Notes: generated by a model not told the origin, from the letters alone. 64,000 nt of DNA from Mesorhizobium sp. C432A (GCF_030323145.1 NZ_CP100470.1:3823001-3887000); one strand, 5' to 3'; shown: positions 19,227 to 28,188, counted from the stretch's first letter. Program-made: numbers and translations.

Positions 19227-20152
19227 CCGAGCTGAAACCGCGCCCCGAGCCGCGGACGATCGACGAAACGCTCGATCTCCTGACCAGCGCGGACTACGTC
19301 CCGGACCGCTCGCTGGCAACGGTGCTGTTCCTGTCCCTGCGCATGCAGCGGCCGCTGTTCCTTGAAGGGGAGGCCGGCGTCGGCAAGACCGAGATCGCCA
19401 AGGTGCTGGCGCAGGCACTCGGCCGCCGGCTGATCCGCCTGCAATGCTATGAAGGGCTCGACGTCTCGTCCGCTGTCTATGAGTGGAATTACGCCGCGCA
19501 GATGATAGAGATCCGCATGGAGGAGGCGGCAGGCTCGGTCGACCGCTCCGACATGGAGCGCAATGTCTTTTCCGAAAAATACCTGATCCGCCGCCCGGTG
19601 CTCGATGCGCTGACCGGCATGGCGGGTGCGGCCCCGGTGTTCCTGATCGATGAGCTCGACCGCACCGACGAGGCTTTCGAAGCATTCCTGCTCGAAATCC
19701 TGTCCGACTTCCAGGTGACGGTGCCTGAGCTCGGCACCATCAAGGCGGAGGAGCCGCCGATCGTCATCATCACCACCAACCGCACCCGCGAAATCCACGA
19801 CGCGCTGAAGCGGCGCTGCCTCTATCACTGGGTCGACTATCCCAATGCCGAGCGCGAGCTGGAGATCGTGCGCCGCAAGGTGCCGCAGGCCAACAGCCGA
19901 CTTTCCGCGGAAGTGGTGTCGTTCATCCAGAAGCTGCGCCGGGTCGAGCTGTTCAAGGCGCCGGGTGTCGCCGAAACCATCGACTGGGCCGGCGCGCTGA
20001 CCGAACTCGACAAGGTGGCGCTCGATCCCGAAACCGTCTCCGACACGATCGGCGTTTTGTTGAAATACCAGGACGACATTGCCCGCATCGGCGCGGGCGA
20101 GGGCCGGCGCATCCTCGATGAGGTCAAGGCCGAACTGGCGGCTGCGGAGTAG
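19223..20152 (+). CDS. MoxR-family AAA+ ATPase, CoxD-like
   Basis: A 309-residue AAA+ protein: Walker A GEAGVGKTEIAK near residue 50, Walker B VFLIDELDRTDEAFEAFLLEI, and sensor TNRTREIHDALKRRC. In carboxidotrophic bacteria CoxD helps mature the Mo-Cu active site of CO dehydrogenase, and MoxR-type ATPases commonly pair with a VWA protein such as the one encoded next. It is overlapped by the flavin reductase gene and followed by coxE-like after four bases. Confidence 0.9.
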   Translation: MTELKPRPEPRTIDETLDLLTSADYVPDRSLATVLFLSLRMQRPLFLEGEAGVGKTEIAKVLAQALGRRLIRLQCYEGLDVSSAVYEWNYAAQMIEIRMEEAAGSVDRSDMERNVFSEKYLIRRPVLDALTGMAGAAPVFLIDELDRTDEAFEAFLLEILSDFQVTVPELGTIKAEEPPIVIITTNRTREIHDALKRRCLYHWVDYPNAERELEIVRRKVPQANSRLSAEVVSFIQKLRRVELFKAPGVAETIDWAGALTELDKVALDPETVSDTIGVLLKYQDDIARIGAGEGRRILDEVKAELAAAE

Positions 20153-20156
20153 GGCA

Positions 20157-21422
20157 GTGAAGGCGCCGGGTGCTTACCCCAAAGAGACCGACCCCAGAGA
20201 GGCGACGGAAGACGGGCGCATCGCCGACAACATCGTCTATTTCGCCCGCACCTTGCGCAAATCCGGCATGCGGGTCGGGCCGGCTTCGGTCAAGGATGGG
20301 ATCGAGGCGGTGCTGGCAGCCGGCATCGGTTCGCGCGACGATTTCTACTGGACGCTGCATGCCGTGCTGGTGTCGCGGCACGAGGATCACCCTGTTTTCG
20401 ACGAAGCCTTCCGGCTGTTCTGGAAATCGCGCGAGCTGATCGAGAAACTTCTGGCGATGTTCTCGCCTGTGGCGCCCGACACCAGGGAGAAGCAAAAGCC
20501 GCGCGCGGCAGAAAATCGCGTCAGCCAGGCCATGTTCGAAGGCCACGAGAAGAATCGGCCGGTCAGGGAAATCCCGGAGATCGAAGTCGACGCCCGGCTA
20601 ACCTTCTCCGGGAATGAAGTGCTGCGCGGCAAGGACTTTGCCCAGATGAATGCCGACGAGATGGCAGACGCCAAGAAGGCGATTGCCCGGCTGCGGCTGC
20701 CGTTCGACATGGTCCGTACCCGACGCTTCAAGGCAGACCTGCATGGCCGCCGTATCGATCCACGCGCCATGATGCGCTCGGCCGCGCGCACCGGCGGCGA
20801 ACTGATCCTGCCGAAATTCCGCTCAGCCCGCGAAGTGCATCCGCCGCTGGTGGTTCTCGCCGATATCTCCGGTTCGATGAGCCAGTACACGCGCATCTTC
20901 CTGCACTTTCTGCATGCGCTGACCGAAAAACGGCGGCGCGTGCACACCTTCGTCTTCGGCACGCGACTGACCAATCTCACGCGGCAGATGCGCCATCGCG
21001 ACCCCGATGCCGCCCTTGCCGACTGCTCGGCGGCGGTGAAGGACTGGTCGGGCGGCACCCGCATCGGCGATACGCTGGCGGAGTTCAACAAGCACTGGTC
21101 ACGCCGCGTGCTCGGGCAGGGCGCGGTGGTGCTGCTGATCACCGACGGGCTGGAGCGCGACGATGTCGCCGGCCTGTCGGAGGAGATGGATCGCCTGCAC
21201 AAATCCTGCCGGCGGCTGATCTGGCTGAATCCCCTATTGCGCTTCGACGGTTTCGAGGCCCGCGCCCGCGGCGTCAGAGCGATGCTGCCTCATGTCGACG
21301 AGTTCCGCTCGGTACACAATCTCGATGCGCTGGCCGACCTCTGCGCCTCGCTGGACAAGAAATCCGCCGCTTCGGTCGATCCGCGTCGCTGGCTGGACGC
21401 TGGTGTCAGGCGCGCCGCATAG
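20157..21422 (+). CDS. VWA domain protein, CoxE-like
   Basis: A 421-residue protein with a C-terminal von Willebrand A domain: the MIDAS motif DISGSMSQ, then the Thr-containing GGTRIGDTLAEF and the Asp-containing LITDGLERDD. The N-terminal half (RTLRKSGMRVGP, then FYWTLHAVLVSRHEDHPVFD) is the CoxE-type region. GTG 20157 lies four bases after the ATPase stop and within its GGAG region; a frame opening at 20079 overlaps the ATPase gene. Partner of the preceding AAA+ protein in metallocofactor maturation. Confidence 0.88.
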   Translation: MKAPGAYPKETDPREATEDGRIADNIVYFARTLRKSGMRVGPASVKDGIEAVLAAGIGSRDDFYWTLHAVLVSRHEDHPVFDEAFRLFWKSRELIEKLLAMFSPVAPDTREKQKPRAAENRVSQAMFEGHEKNRPVREIPEIEVDARLTFSGNEVLRGKDFAQMNADEMADAKKAIARLRLPFDMVRTRRFKADLHGRRIDPRAMMRSAARTGGELILPKFRSAREVHPPLVVLADISGSMSQYTRIFLHFLHALTEKRRRVHTFVFGTRLTNLTRQMRHRDPDAALADCSAAVKDWSGGTRIGDTLAEFNKHWSRRVLGQGAVVLLITDGLERDDVAGLSEEMDRLHKSCRRLIWLNPLLRFDGFEARARGVRAMLPHVDEFRSVHNLDALADLCASLDKKSAASVDPRRWLDAGVRRAA

Positions 21423-21479
21423 CCATATTGGATTCCGAAAACAGGCTCCCAGAGAAAACAGACTTTGAGGCAAGCGATC

Positions 21480-21818
21480 ATGGACAACAGCATCTATCTC
21501 GATGAGGCCCGCGACCCCTTGATCATCGCGGAAGGTTGGATGAAGGACGGCAAGGATGTTGCCGTCGCCACGGTGGTCGAGACCTGGGGTTCGGCGCCGA
21601 GGCCGGTCGGCAGCCACTTGGTCATCGACGCCGAAGGCAATTTCCACGGCTCGGTCTCGGGCGGCTGCGTCGAGGGTGCTGTGGTGAGCGAGGCGATGGA
21701 CGTCATCGACTCGGGGAAAGCGAAGATGCTGGAGTTCGGCGTTGCCGACGAAACCGCCTGGCAGGTCGGCCTGTCCTGCGGCGGCCGCATCAAGGTCTAT
21801 GTGGAGCGGCTTGGTTAG
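21480..21818 (+). CDS. XdhC/CoxI family protein, N-terminal domain only
   Basis: A 112-residue protein equal to the N-terminal XdhC_CoxI domain: DVAVATVVETWGSAPRPVGSHL, then the glycine/cysteine-rich GSVSGGCVEGAVV and a closing GLSCGGRIKVYVE. Such proteins bind molybdenum cofactor and help insert it, with sulfur, into xanthine-oxidase family enzymes. The Rossmann part of a full-length XdhC is absent and is encoded by the next gene instead, two bases further on. Confidence 0.88.
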   Translation: MDNSIYLDEARDPLIIAEGWMKDGKDVAVATVVETWGSAPRPVGSHLVIDAEGNFHGSVSGGCVEGAVVSEAMDVIDSGKAKMLEFGVADETAWQVGLSCGGRIKVYVERLG

Positions 21819-21820
21819 GC

Positions 21821-22525
21821 ATGGATCCCTACGCTCTCAAAACGCTCAATGCCGAACGCCGGGCCCGCCGCGCCGCGATCCTGGTCACCGATCTCGGCGA
21901 CGGCCGCGACCGCATCGTGCGCGAAGGCGACCAGGTTGCCGGGGAACTCGGGCAAGCGATCGCCAAGGCATTTCGCACCGGCAATTCCGGTTCGGTCGAG
22001 GCGGAAGGGCGCACCTTCTTCCTCAACGCGCATTTGCCGCAGCCGCGCCTGGTGGTAGTCGGCGCCGTCCATATCAGTCAGGCGCTGGCGCCGATGGCCA
22101 GGATCGCCGGCTATCCCTTGGAGATCGTCGATCCGCGCACCGCCTTCGCCACCCCGGACCGTTTTCCCGATGTAGCCCTGCATGCCGAATGGCCGGAGGA
22201 TGTGCTGAAGCGCCAGCCGCTCGACAGCTATACGGCGCTCGCCGCCGTCACCCATGATCCGAAGATCGACGATTTCGCACTGAAGGCCGCGCTCGACGCC
22301 AACTGTTTCTATGTCGGCGCACTCGGCAGCCGCAAAACACACGCCAGGCGCGTCGAGCGCCTGCTGGCGCTCGGCGCCAGCGCCGACCAGATCCCCCGCA
22401 TCCACGCACCGATCGGTATCGACATTGGCGCGGCGAGCCCGGCCGAGATCGCCGTCGCCATCCTGGCGCAGACGATCCACGCCTTTCGCTCGCGCGGTCT
22501 CGAAGCCAAAGGCGCAGCGGCGTGA
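21821..22525 (+). CDS. XdhC/CoxF family protein with Rossmann domain
   Basis: A 234-residue protein starting two bases after the previous stop. Its C-terminal XdhC Rossmann domain contains PRLVVVGAVHISQALAPMA, IVDPRTAFATPDRF, AAVTHDPKIDDFAL and the conserved YVGALGSRKTHARR. The N-terminal 70 residues carry a short variable region. Together with the preceding small protein it makes up one full XdhC-like unit. Its TGA overlaps the GTG of the next gene (GTGA). Confidence 0.88.
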   Translation: MDPYALKTLNAERRARRAAILVTDLGDGRDRIVREGDQVAGELGQAIAKAFRTGNSGSVEAEGRTFFLNAHLPQPRLVVVGAVHISQALAPMARIAGYPLEIVDPRTAFATPDRFPDVALHAEWPEDVLKRQPLDSYTALAAVTHDPKIDDFALKAALDANCFYVGALGSRKTHARRVERLLALGASADQIPRIHAPIGIDIGAASPAEIAVAILAQTIHAFRSRGLEAKGAAA

Positions 22526-24132
22526 AGTTCGGGCCGATCCCGATCAATCAGGCGCAAGGCGCGGTGCTGGCGCATGCCACGACGGCGGGCGAGCGGCGTT
22601 TCCGCAAGGCGCACAGGCTGAGCACGCAGGACGTGGCGGTGCTGAAGGCGGCCGGCATTACCGAGATCGTCGTGGCGGTGCTTGCCGCCGATGACCTCAG
22701 CGAGGATGCGGCGGCCGAAAAGATTGCTGCCAGCATGGCCCACCGCAACATCGAGGCAAAACCGGCCGCGACCGGCCGCGTCAACCTCCATGCCAAGGCC
22801 GCCGGTCTCTTCACCGTCGATGCCGCCATGATCGACGCCATCAATGCGGTCGACCCGACCATCACCATCGCCACGCTGGCGCAGCACGCGCCGGTTGAGC
22901 AGGGCCAGATGGTGGCGACGGTCAAGATCATCCCGTTCGCCGTTGCCTCGGCCCTTGTCGATGCGGTGACAAAGATCTGCGCCGGCGGCGAGATCTTCGC
23001 CGTCAACGCCTATCGGCCGGTGCGTGTCGGCGTCATCCAGACGGTGCTGCCCGGCATCAAGGCGAGCGTGCTCGACAAGACGCTACGCGTCACCGAAGCG
23101 CGGCTGGCACGCTCCGGCGGCCGGCTGACGACGGAGCGCCGCACGCCGCACGAAATTGCGCCCGTCGCCGAGGCCGCCGCCGCGCTGGCGCGCGACAACG
23201 ACATGGTGGTGATCTTCGGCGCCTCGGCGATGAGCGATTTCAACGATGTCGTTCCGGCGGCGATCGAGGCAGCAGGTGGCACGGTGATCCGCGCGGGCAT
23301 GCCCGTCGATCCCGGCAATCTGCTGGTGCTGGGCACGCTCGACGGCAAGCGCGTCATCGGCGCGCCCGGTTGCGCCCGCAGCCCCAAGGAGAACGGATTC
23401 GATTGGGTGCTCGACAGGCTGATCGCCGGCCTCGACGTCACCGCCAAGGACATCGCCGGCATGGGCGTTGGCGGCCTCTTGATGGAAATCCCGACCCGGC
23501 CGCAGCCGCGCGAGCCGCTGCCGGCGAGAGCCGGGCTGAAGGTCGAGATCGTGCTTCTGGCCGCCGGTCGCTCCAGCCGCATGGGCGGGCCGAACAAGCT
23601 TCTGGCGCTGTTCGACGGCAAACCGCTGGTGCGCCGGACAGTCGAGCGCGCACTGGCCTCGAAGGCAACCAGCACCGTTGTCGTCACCGGCCACCAGCGT
23701 GAGCGGGTGCACCAAGCCTTGACCGGCCTCGACGTGATCTTCGCCGACAATCCGGATTTTGCCGACGGCCTGTCCTCGTCTCTAAAAGCCGGCATTGCCC
23801 GCGTTGGAGCCGAGGCGGCCGGCGCCATGATCGTCCTCGGCGACATGCCGGGTATCTCATCGGCCGATCTCGACCGGTTGATCGAGGCCTTCCGTAGGGA
23901 CGGCGGCCGCTCAGTGGTGCGTGCCGCCCATGACGGCCGCCGCGGCAATCCGGTGCTGCTGCCACGCGCGCTGTTTGGAGGCATCGCTCACCTCGAGGGC
24001 GACACCGGCGCCCGCCATCTGGTCGAGGCCGAGGGACTGGATGTCATCGACGTCGAGATCGGCGACGGCGCGTCGATCGATGTCGACACCCGCGAGGCGC
24101 TGGAAGACGCCGGCGGCGTGCTGCAGGATTGA
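22522..24132 (+). CDS. Molybdopterin-binding protein fused to MocA-like nucleotidyltransferase
   Basis: A 536-residue fusion. Residues 1-330 resemble the MoeA/MogA-type molybdopterin-binding fold (VFGASAMSDFNDVVPAAI and MPVDPGNLLVLGTL). From about 345, a nucleotidyltransferase domain begins with VLLAAGRSSRMGGPNKLLAL and has NPDFADGLSSSLKAGI, VLGDMPGIS and RRGNPVLLPR. The AAGxSSRMG motif is that of MocA, which makes molybdopterin cytosine dinucleotide for xanthine-oxidase family enzymes, rather than the GTP-using MobA. The start is GTG 22522, overlapping the previous stop. Confidence 0.88.
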   Translation: MKFGPIPINQAQGAVLAHATTAGERRFRKAHRLSTQDVAVLKAAGITEIVVAVLAADDLSEDAAAEKIAASMAHRNIEAKPAATGRVNLHAKAAGLFTVDAAMIDAINAVDPTITIATLAQHAPVEQGQMVATVKIIPFAVASALVDAVTKICAGGEIFAVNAYRPVRVGVIQTVLPGIKASVLDKTLRVTEARLARSGGRLTTERRTPHEIAPVAEAAAALARDNDMVVIFGASAMSDFNDVVPAAIEAAGGTVIRAGMPVDPGNLLVLGTLDGKRVIGAPGCARSPKENGFDWVLDRLIAGLDVTAKDIAGMGVGGLLMEIPTRPQPREPLPARAGLKVEIVLLAAGRSSRMGGPNKLLALFDGKPLVRRTVERALASKATSTVVVTGHQRERVHQALTGLDVIFADNPDFADGLSSSLKAGIARVGAEAAGAMIVLGDMPGISSADLDRLIEAFRRDGGRSVVRAAHDGRRGNPVLLPRALFGGIAHLEGDTGARHLVEAEGLDVIDVEIGDGASIDVDTREALEDAGGVLQD

Positions 24133-24164
24133 CAAAGCGAAGCCGAAAAACGCATGCCTTTAGC

Positions 24165-25124
24165 ATGGCTCTCTCTTTACTTGCCTCAGCGCTTCTACCC
24201 CCCTCTGGCCTGCCGGCCAGGCCGGCAGCCCAGAGGGGGGCGGCCGCGCTCCATAGCCTGCTGATTTCGCTCTTTTTCCTGTTCTCTGCCGCCCACGCCG
24301 ACGCGCTCGAACTAAAACCCTACAAGGATGACCTCTTCGCCTATCCGGCGACGCTCTCGTCCACGGACAAAGGCGCCTACACCGTCATCGACTATCGCGA
24401 GATGCGCGACATCAACGACCGCGACGAAGTGCCGGAAAAGCGCGTGCATGCGCAGTATACCGACACCGGCGTGCGCAAGGTGCAGCAGGATTTGATGCTG
24501 AAAACCGATGCCGGCGATGTCAGGCATGTCGCTGTCGGCAAGACCGATGGCGCCGGCATCATCGTGCTTTACCTGCACGGGCAGGGCGGCAGCCGCAAGC
24601 AGGGTGTCGACGACTTCACCTTCGGCGGCAATTTCAACCGCATCAAGAACCTGATGGCCGGCAATGGCGGCCTTTATCTCTCACCCGATTTCACCGATTT
24701 CGGCGACAAGGGCGCGGCGCAGATCGCAGCCCTGATCGGCCACTATGCCGAGGCCTCGCCGGACGCGAAGATTTTCGTCGCCTGCGGCTCGATGGGTGGT
24801 GCGCTGTGCTGGAAACTTGCCGGCCGCGACGATACCGGACGGCGCATCAGCGGGCTGCTGCTGCTCGGCTCGCTATGGGATGACAGCTTCCTTTCGAGCC
24901 CGGCTTACAGGCGTCACGTGCCGGTGTTTTTCGGCCAGGGCAGCAAGGACCCGGTCTTTCCCGTGGAGAAACAGGAAGCCTTCTTCCGCTCCATCATCGC
25001 GAAGTCGAAGGCCTATCCCTATCCGACACACTTCGTCCGTTTTGAAACGGGCACCCACGGCACGCCGATCCGCATGGTGGACTGGCGCCAAACGTTGAAC
25101 TGGATGCTGTCAAAAGCGCCCTGA
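24165..25124 (+). CDS. Secreted alpha/beta hydrolase, signal region interrupted by palindrome
   Basis: A protein of about 319 residues. The hydrolase part has IIVLYLHGQGG, FVACGSMGGALCWKL with the likely nucleophile serine, FFGQGSKDPVFPV, and a His in ETGTHGTPIRM. The hydrophobic signal core (LISLFFLFSAAHADA) comes only after an in-frame 43-bp palindrome that encodes Pro/Arg/Ala-rich residues. Neither ATG 24165 nor an upstream TTG at 24129 (overlapping the previous stop) has a good ribosome site, so the start is uncertain. Substrate unknown. Confidence 0.7.
   Translation: MALSLLASALLPPSGLPARPAAQRGAAALHSLLISLFFLFSAAHADALELKPYKDDLFAYPATLSSTDKGAYTVIDYREMRDINDRDEVPEKRVHAQYTDTGVRKVQQDLMLKTDAGDVRHVAVGKTDGAGIIVLYLHGQGGSRKQGVDDFTFGGNFNRIKNLMAGNGGLYLSPDFTDFGDKGAAQIAALIGHYAEASPDAKIFVACGSMGGALCWKLAGRDDTGRRISGLLLLGSLWDDSFLSSPAYRRHVPVFFGQGSKDPVFPVEKQEAFFRSIIAKSKAYPYPTHFVRFETGTHGTPIRMVDWRQTLNWMLSKAP
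24198..24240. repeat. 43-bp palindromic element within a coding region
   Basis: CCCCCCTCTG at 24198-24207 pairs with CAGAGGGGGG at 24231-24240, and TGCCGGCC at 24211-24218 with GGCCGGCA at 24220-24227, so nearly the whole element folds back. The outer arms match the two ends of the longer repeat at 33278-33441. It keeps the reading frame of the hydrolase gene and contributes about 15 residues to its N-terminal region. Confidence 0.8.
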
Positions 25125-25198
25125 GGCATATGGCCCAGAGGTGCCCGTTGGTTTTGGCGATCATGGTTCGGCCGATATCCTTACTGGGGTAGGCTGAT

Positions 25199-26404
25199 AT
25201 GATCCAACAGATCGGAAGCACAGCGATGGACGCTCACCCCTTCAAGATCCAAATTCCGAACGAACAACTTGAAGATCTCCAGCGCCGGCTTAGCGCAACA
25301 CGATGGCCAATTCCGCTAAGCGAAGCGGGCTGGAGCGATGGGGCCGACCTGCCGTTCATCAAGCGTCTTGCGGATTACTGGCGAGACCGCTTCGACTGGA
25401 GAGTGCAAGAGGCGCGGCTGAACCGGCTGCCGCAATATCTGACGAGGCTGAACAACCTAGATGTCCACTTTGTCCACCAGCCAGGCAACGGACCGGCGCC
25501 GCTGCCGCTGATCATAACGCATGGCTGGCCCGGCTCCTTCATCGAAATGGAACACGTCATTCCATTGCTGACAGACCCAGCTGCCCATGGTGGTGACCCG
25601 GCCGACGCTTTCCACGTGGTAGTTCCCTCTTTGCCCGGATACGGCTTTTCGCAGGCGCCGACGGAACCAGGCTTCCATTCCGGCCGCATCGCGGAGTTAT
25701 GGGTACAGTTGATGCGCGGGCTCGGCTACGACCGCTTCGCTTCCCAAGGAGGCGACATCGGCGCGGGCGTTTCCGCCTGGATGGCACGGCTCCATTCCGA
25801 AAGCGTGCTTGGCGTCCACGTCAATTACATTCCCGGGAGCTATCGGCCACCTTTGGGTGCAGGTCTGCCATCTGTCACCGTTGAGGAGCAGGCCTTTCTG
25901 GAAAAGGCCGCGGCCTGGACGGCAACGGAGGGCGCCTATGCCCATCTGCAGGGCACGAAGCCTCAGACGCTTGCTTATGCTCTGACAGACTCGCCGATCG
26001 GTCTCGCAGCCTGGATGATCGAGAAGTTCCGTAGCTGGAGCGATTGCGACGGTGACGTGGAGCGCACCTTCGGCATGGACACGCTCCTTACGGATGTTTC
26101 GCTCTATTGGTTCAGCAACGCGCTCACCTCGTCCTTGCGGCTCTACAAGGAGAATCGACTGTTCCCTCTTGCGTTCGAGACGCTGGAACGCGTTTCGCCG
26201 CCATTTGGGGTAGCGCTTTTCCCTCGCGAGTTGCCGATGCCGCCTCGATCCTGGGTGGCGCGGGTCTTTGACGTTCAGCGATGGACATCGATGCCGCGAG
26301 GGGGCCATTTCGCTGCGCTGGAGGAACCGAGTCTTCTGGTCGAGGACATTCGCGCCTTCTTCCGGCCGATGCGTTCCCGGCCTGAAACGAGAAGGCGAAT
26401 GTGA
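25199..26404 (+). CDS. Epoxide hydrolase (EHN-domain alpha/beta hydrolase)
   Basis: A 401-residue soluble epoxide hydrolase-like enzyme. Residues 10-110 form the EHN N-terminal domain (FKIQIPNEQLEDLQRRLSAT, then WRVQEARLNRLPQYLT), followed by the hydrolase fold: oxyanion LIITHGWPGSF, nucleophile Asp in ASQGGDIGAGVSAWMA, and His in RGGHFAALEEP. ATG 25199 has GGGGTAGG upstream; ATG 25226 (MDAHPF) is an alternative. The codon use and spacing set it apart from the preceding hydrolase, and it converges with a DUF1176 gene. Confidence 0.9.
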   Translation: MIQQIGSTAMDAHPFKIQIPNEQLEDLQRRLSATRWPIPLSEAGWSDGADLPFIKRLADYWRDRFDWRVQEARLNRLPQYLTRLNNLDVHFVHQPGNGPAPLPLIITHGWPGSFIEMEHVIPLLTDPAAHGGDPADAFHVVVPSLPGYGFSQAPTEPGFHSGRIAELWVQLMRGLGYDRFASQGGDIGAGVSAWMARLHSESVLGVHVNYIPGSYRPPLGAGLPSVTVEEQAFLEKAAAWTATEGAYAHLQGTKPQTLAYALTDSPIGLAAWMIEKFRSWSDCDGDVERTFGMDTLLTDVSLYWFSNALTSSLRLYKENRLFPLAFETLERVSPPFGVALFPRELPMPPRSWVARVFDVQRWTSMPRGGHFAALEEPSLLVEDIRAFFRPMRSRPETRRRM

Positions 26405-26440
26405 AGGACTGCTTGAGCGCGGCGGTTCCTGGTAAGATCC

Positions 26441-27499
26441 CTACGGCGCGGTGTTGTAGTCGACCACCGTCTGCGGGTTCTCCTCGCCATCGTAAGACGC
26501 GTCCACATCATATTGGACGAGGGAAAAATCGCCGTTACGGAACAGGTATATCCCCTTGTCCGAGGCGTCGCCGATGCCGCGCCATTTGTTGAACGTGGTC
26601 AGCGTCTTGGCGTCTTCGTCATATTCGGAATTGGCCGCCCAGCCGGATGTGCGGAAGCCGATGATATCCATGCCCAGCAGTTTGCCGTCGCTGTCATTGT
26701 TCTCGTAACGGATATCCATTTCGGGCTCGGTGAACTGCAACTGCCGCACGCCCGATACTTCGTCGGTCATGTAGTAGACCGAACTTGCGTTATAGGCTGC
26801 CGCTTGGCAGTAGAACTCGAAAAGCCGCGTTTCCTTGTCGGGATCGCTGGCAGCCGCGTCCTTTGCCTTGTATTTGATCGAAAAGATGTTCGGCTCCTCG
26901 CCGAGAAATTGCTTGTCACACTGATCGCCATAATCGGCGGCGAACAGTTTCTTCACCTGCTCGAGTGCGGTGTCCTTCTTCGGCGGCGGCGGCCCGTCAC
27001 CACAGCTTGGCGGCAGCGCCTCCTCGAAATCGGCCTTGGACGGCTTCAGCGCGCCCTTGTCGATAAAGATCGGGCGGAATGGCGGGGCCTGGATCTGAGC
27101 GCTGACCTGGCGCAGCGTGTAACAGCCTGCGAAGACCGCCTCGTTGCCGTCCTTGCCGGTGGCGCGGATGGCGACCGGAACGCTGTAATAGATGCTGCCG
27201 GCCGCGCCCTCATCGGAAACGGCGCCGGTTTCGGCATCGACCTTGTCGGTGCCGTCATAGCCCTTGACGAATGTGTCGAAATCCTTTGCCGGCTTTGTAT
27301 CGCCGTAGTAAGCCCAGGCGCGGGCGAATTCGTGCCGGTTGATGGCGCTGTAGAGCGAGCGGATGACGGCTGCGGCATCCGACCTGTCATCGACGTAAGG
27401 GGCTTGGTCATCGGCTGCCGGTTCATCGTCGGCGAACACAGCCTGGCCGGATGCGGCAAGGGAGCAAAAGGCGGCCGCTGCCAGAAAGACGCGTCTCAT
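26441..27499 (-). CDS. Periplasmic DUF1176-type protein
   Basis: A 352-residue secreted protein with a signal peptide (hydrophobic AAAAFCSLAASGQAVFA). An N-terminal part (VIRSLYSAINRHEFARAWAY) has the look of a small NTF2-like or lipoprotein module; the rest (YGDQCDKQFLGEEPNIFSIKY, LFEFYCQAAAYNASSVYYM) matches the DUF1176 style. Four cysteines may form disulfides. The start at 27499 gives the signal peptide; a frame to 27877 does not. Function unknown. Confidence 0.75.
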   Translation of the reverse strand: MRRVFLAAAAFCSLAASGQAVFADDEPAADDQAPYVDDRSDAAAVIRSLYSAINRHEFARAWAYYGDTKPAKDFDTFVKGYDGTDKVDAETGAVSDEGAAGSIYYSVPVAIRATGKDGNEAVFAGCYTLRQVSAQIQAPPFRPIFIDKGALKPSKADFEEALPPSCGDGPPPPKKDTALEQVKKLFAADYGDQCDKQFLGEEPNIFSIKYKAKDAAASDPDKETRLFEFYCQAAAYNASSVYYMTDEVSGVRQLQFTEPEMDIRYENNDSDGKLLGMDIIGFRTSGWAANSEYDEDAKTLTTFNKWRGIGDASDKGIYLFRNGDFSLVQYDVDASYDGEENPQTVVDYNTAP

Positions 27500-27623
27500 C
27501 GGAGAATCTCCACCACGAAGGAGTCTATCATAGAGATTGCGGCGACGTGGTGACGCTTGAAAAATCCTCCGGGAAGGCGCTACGTCCCGCCGTCGGCGCT
27601 TCAGCCGCAATGGAGATTTGAAC

Positions 27624-28130
27624 GTGACACTATCAATGTACGAGGCCTCGGTGCCGGTGTTTTCGGCCAGGCTGAAGGCGCTGTCCGGCGTGCTGTCGGC
27701 GGCCGAACAGAATGCAACTGAACGCAAGATCGATCCGCAAGTCTTTTTGACCGCAAGGTTGGCGCCCGACATGTACGCGCTGGTCCGGCAGGTGCAGGTC
27801 GCCACCGACCACGCCAAGGGCGCGCCGTCGCGGCTGGCCCGCCGCGAAGTGCCGAAATACGAAGACAATGAAGCCACCTTCGCCGACCTTCAGGCGCGCC
27901 TTGCCAAGACGCTCGAGCTTTTGGCGTCGTTCTCGGCCGCCGAATTCGATGGCTCGGATGACAGGGTGGTCGAACTGAAATTTGGCCAGCGCGAGGCTTC
28001 GATGCCCGGCATGCAGTATTTGCTGCATGTCGCCATGCCCAACTTCTATTTCCACGTGACCACGGCTTACGACATCCTGCGCCACAATGGCGTGCCGCTG
28101 ACCAAGGGTGCCTATCTCGGGAATCGTTGA
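27624..28130 (+). CDS. DUF1993 family protein
   Basis: A 168-residue protein with the DUF1993 signature: LSMYEASVPVFSARLKALS near the start, then RLAPDMYALVRQVQVATDHAK and YLLHVAMPNFYFHVTTAYDILRH-like blocks. The fold is DinB-like, a four-helix bundle that may bind a metal; the reaction is unknown. GTG 27624 fits the family's N-terminus; ATG 27636 is an alternative. Confidence 0.88.
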   Translation: MTLSMYEASVPVFSARLKALSGVLSAAEQNATERKIDPQVFLTARLAPDMYALVRQVQVATDHAKGAPSRLARREVPKYEDNEATFADLQARLAKTLELLASFSAAEFDGSDDRVVELKFGQREASMPGMQYLLHVAMPNFYFHVTTAYDILRHNGVPLTKGAYLGNR

Positions 28131-28144
28131 CGAATTCGGCATTC

Positions 28145-28176
28145 CGAGGTTTCCCGGTCGCTGCCGGGAAACCTCG
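28145..28176. terminator. Strong hairpin between convergent genes
   Basis: CGAGGTTTCCCGG at 28145-28157 pairs perfectly with CCGGGAAACCTCG at 28164-28176 around a six-base loop. It lies 15 bases after the DUF1993 stop and 12 bases before the stop of the convergent DUF1127 gene. No T-run follows on either strand, so it is a terminator-like hairpin of uncertain efficiency. Confidence 0.5.
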
Positions 28177-28188
28177 TCTCGCGCTGGT

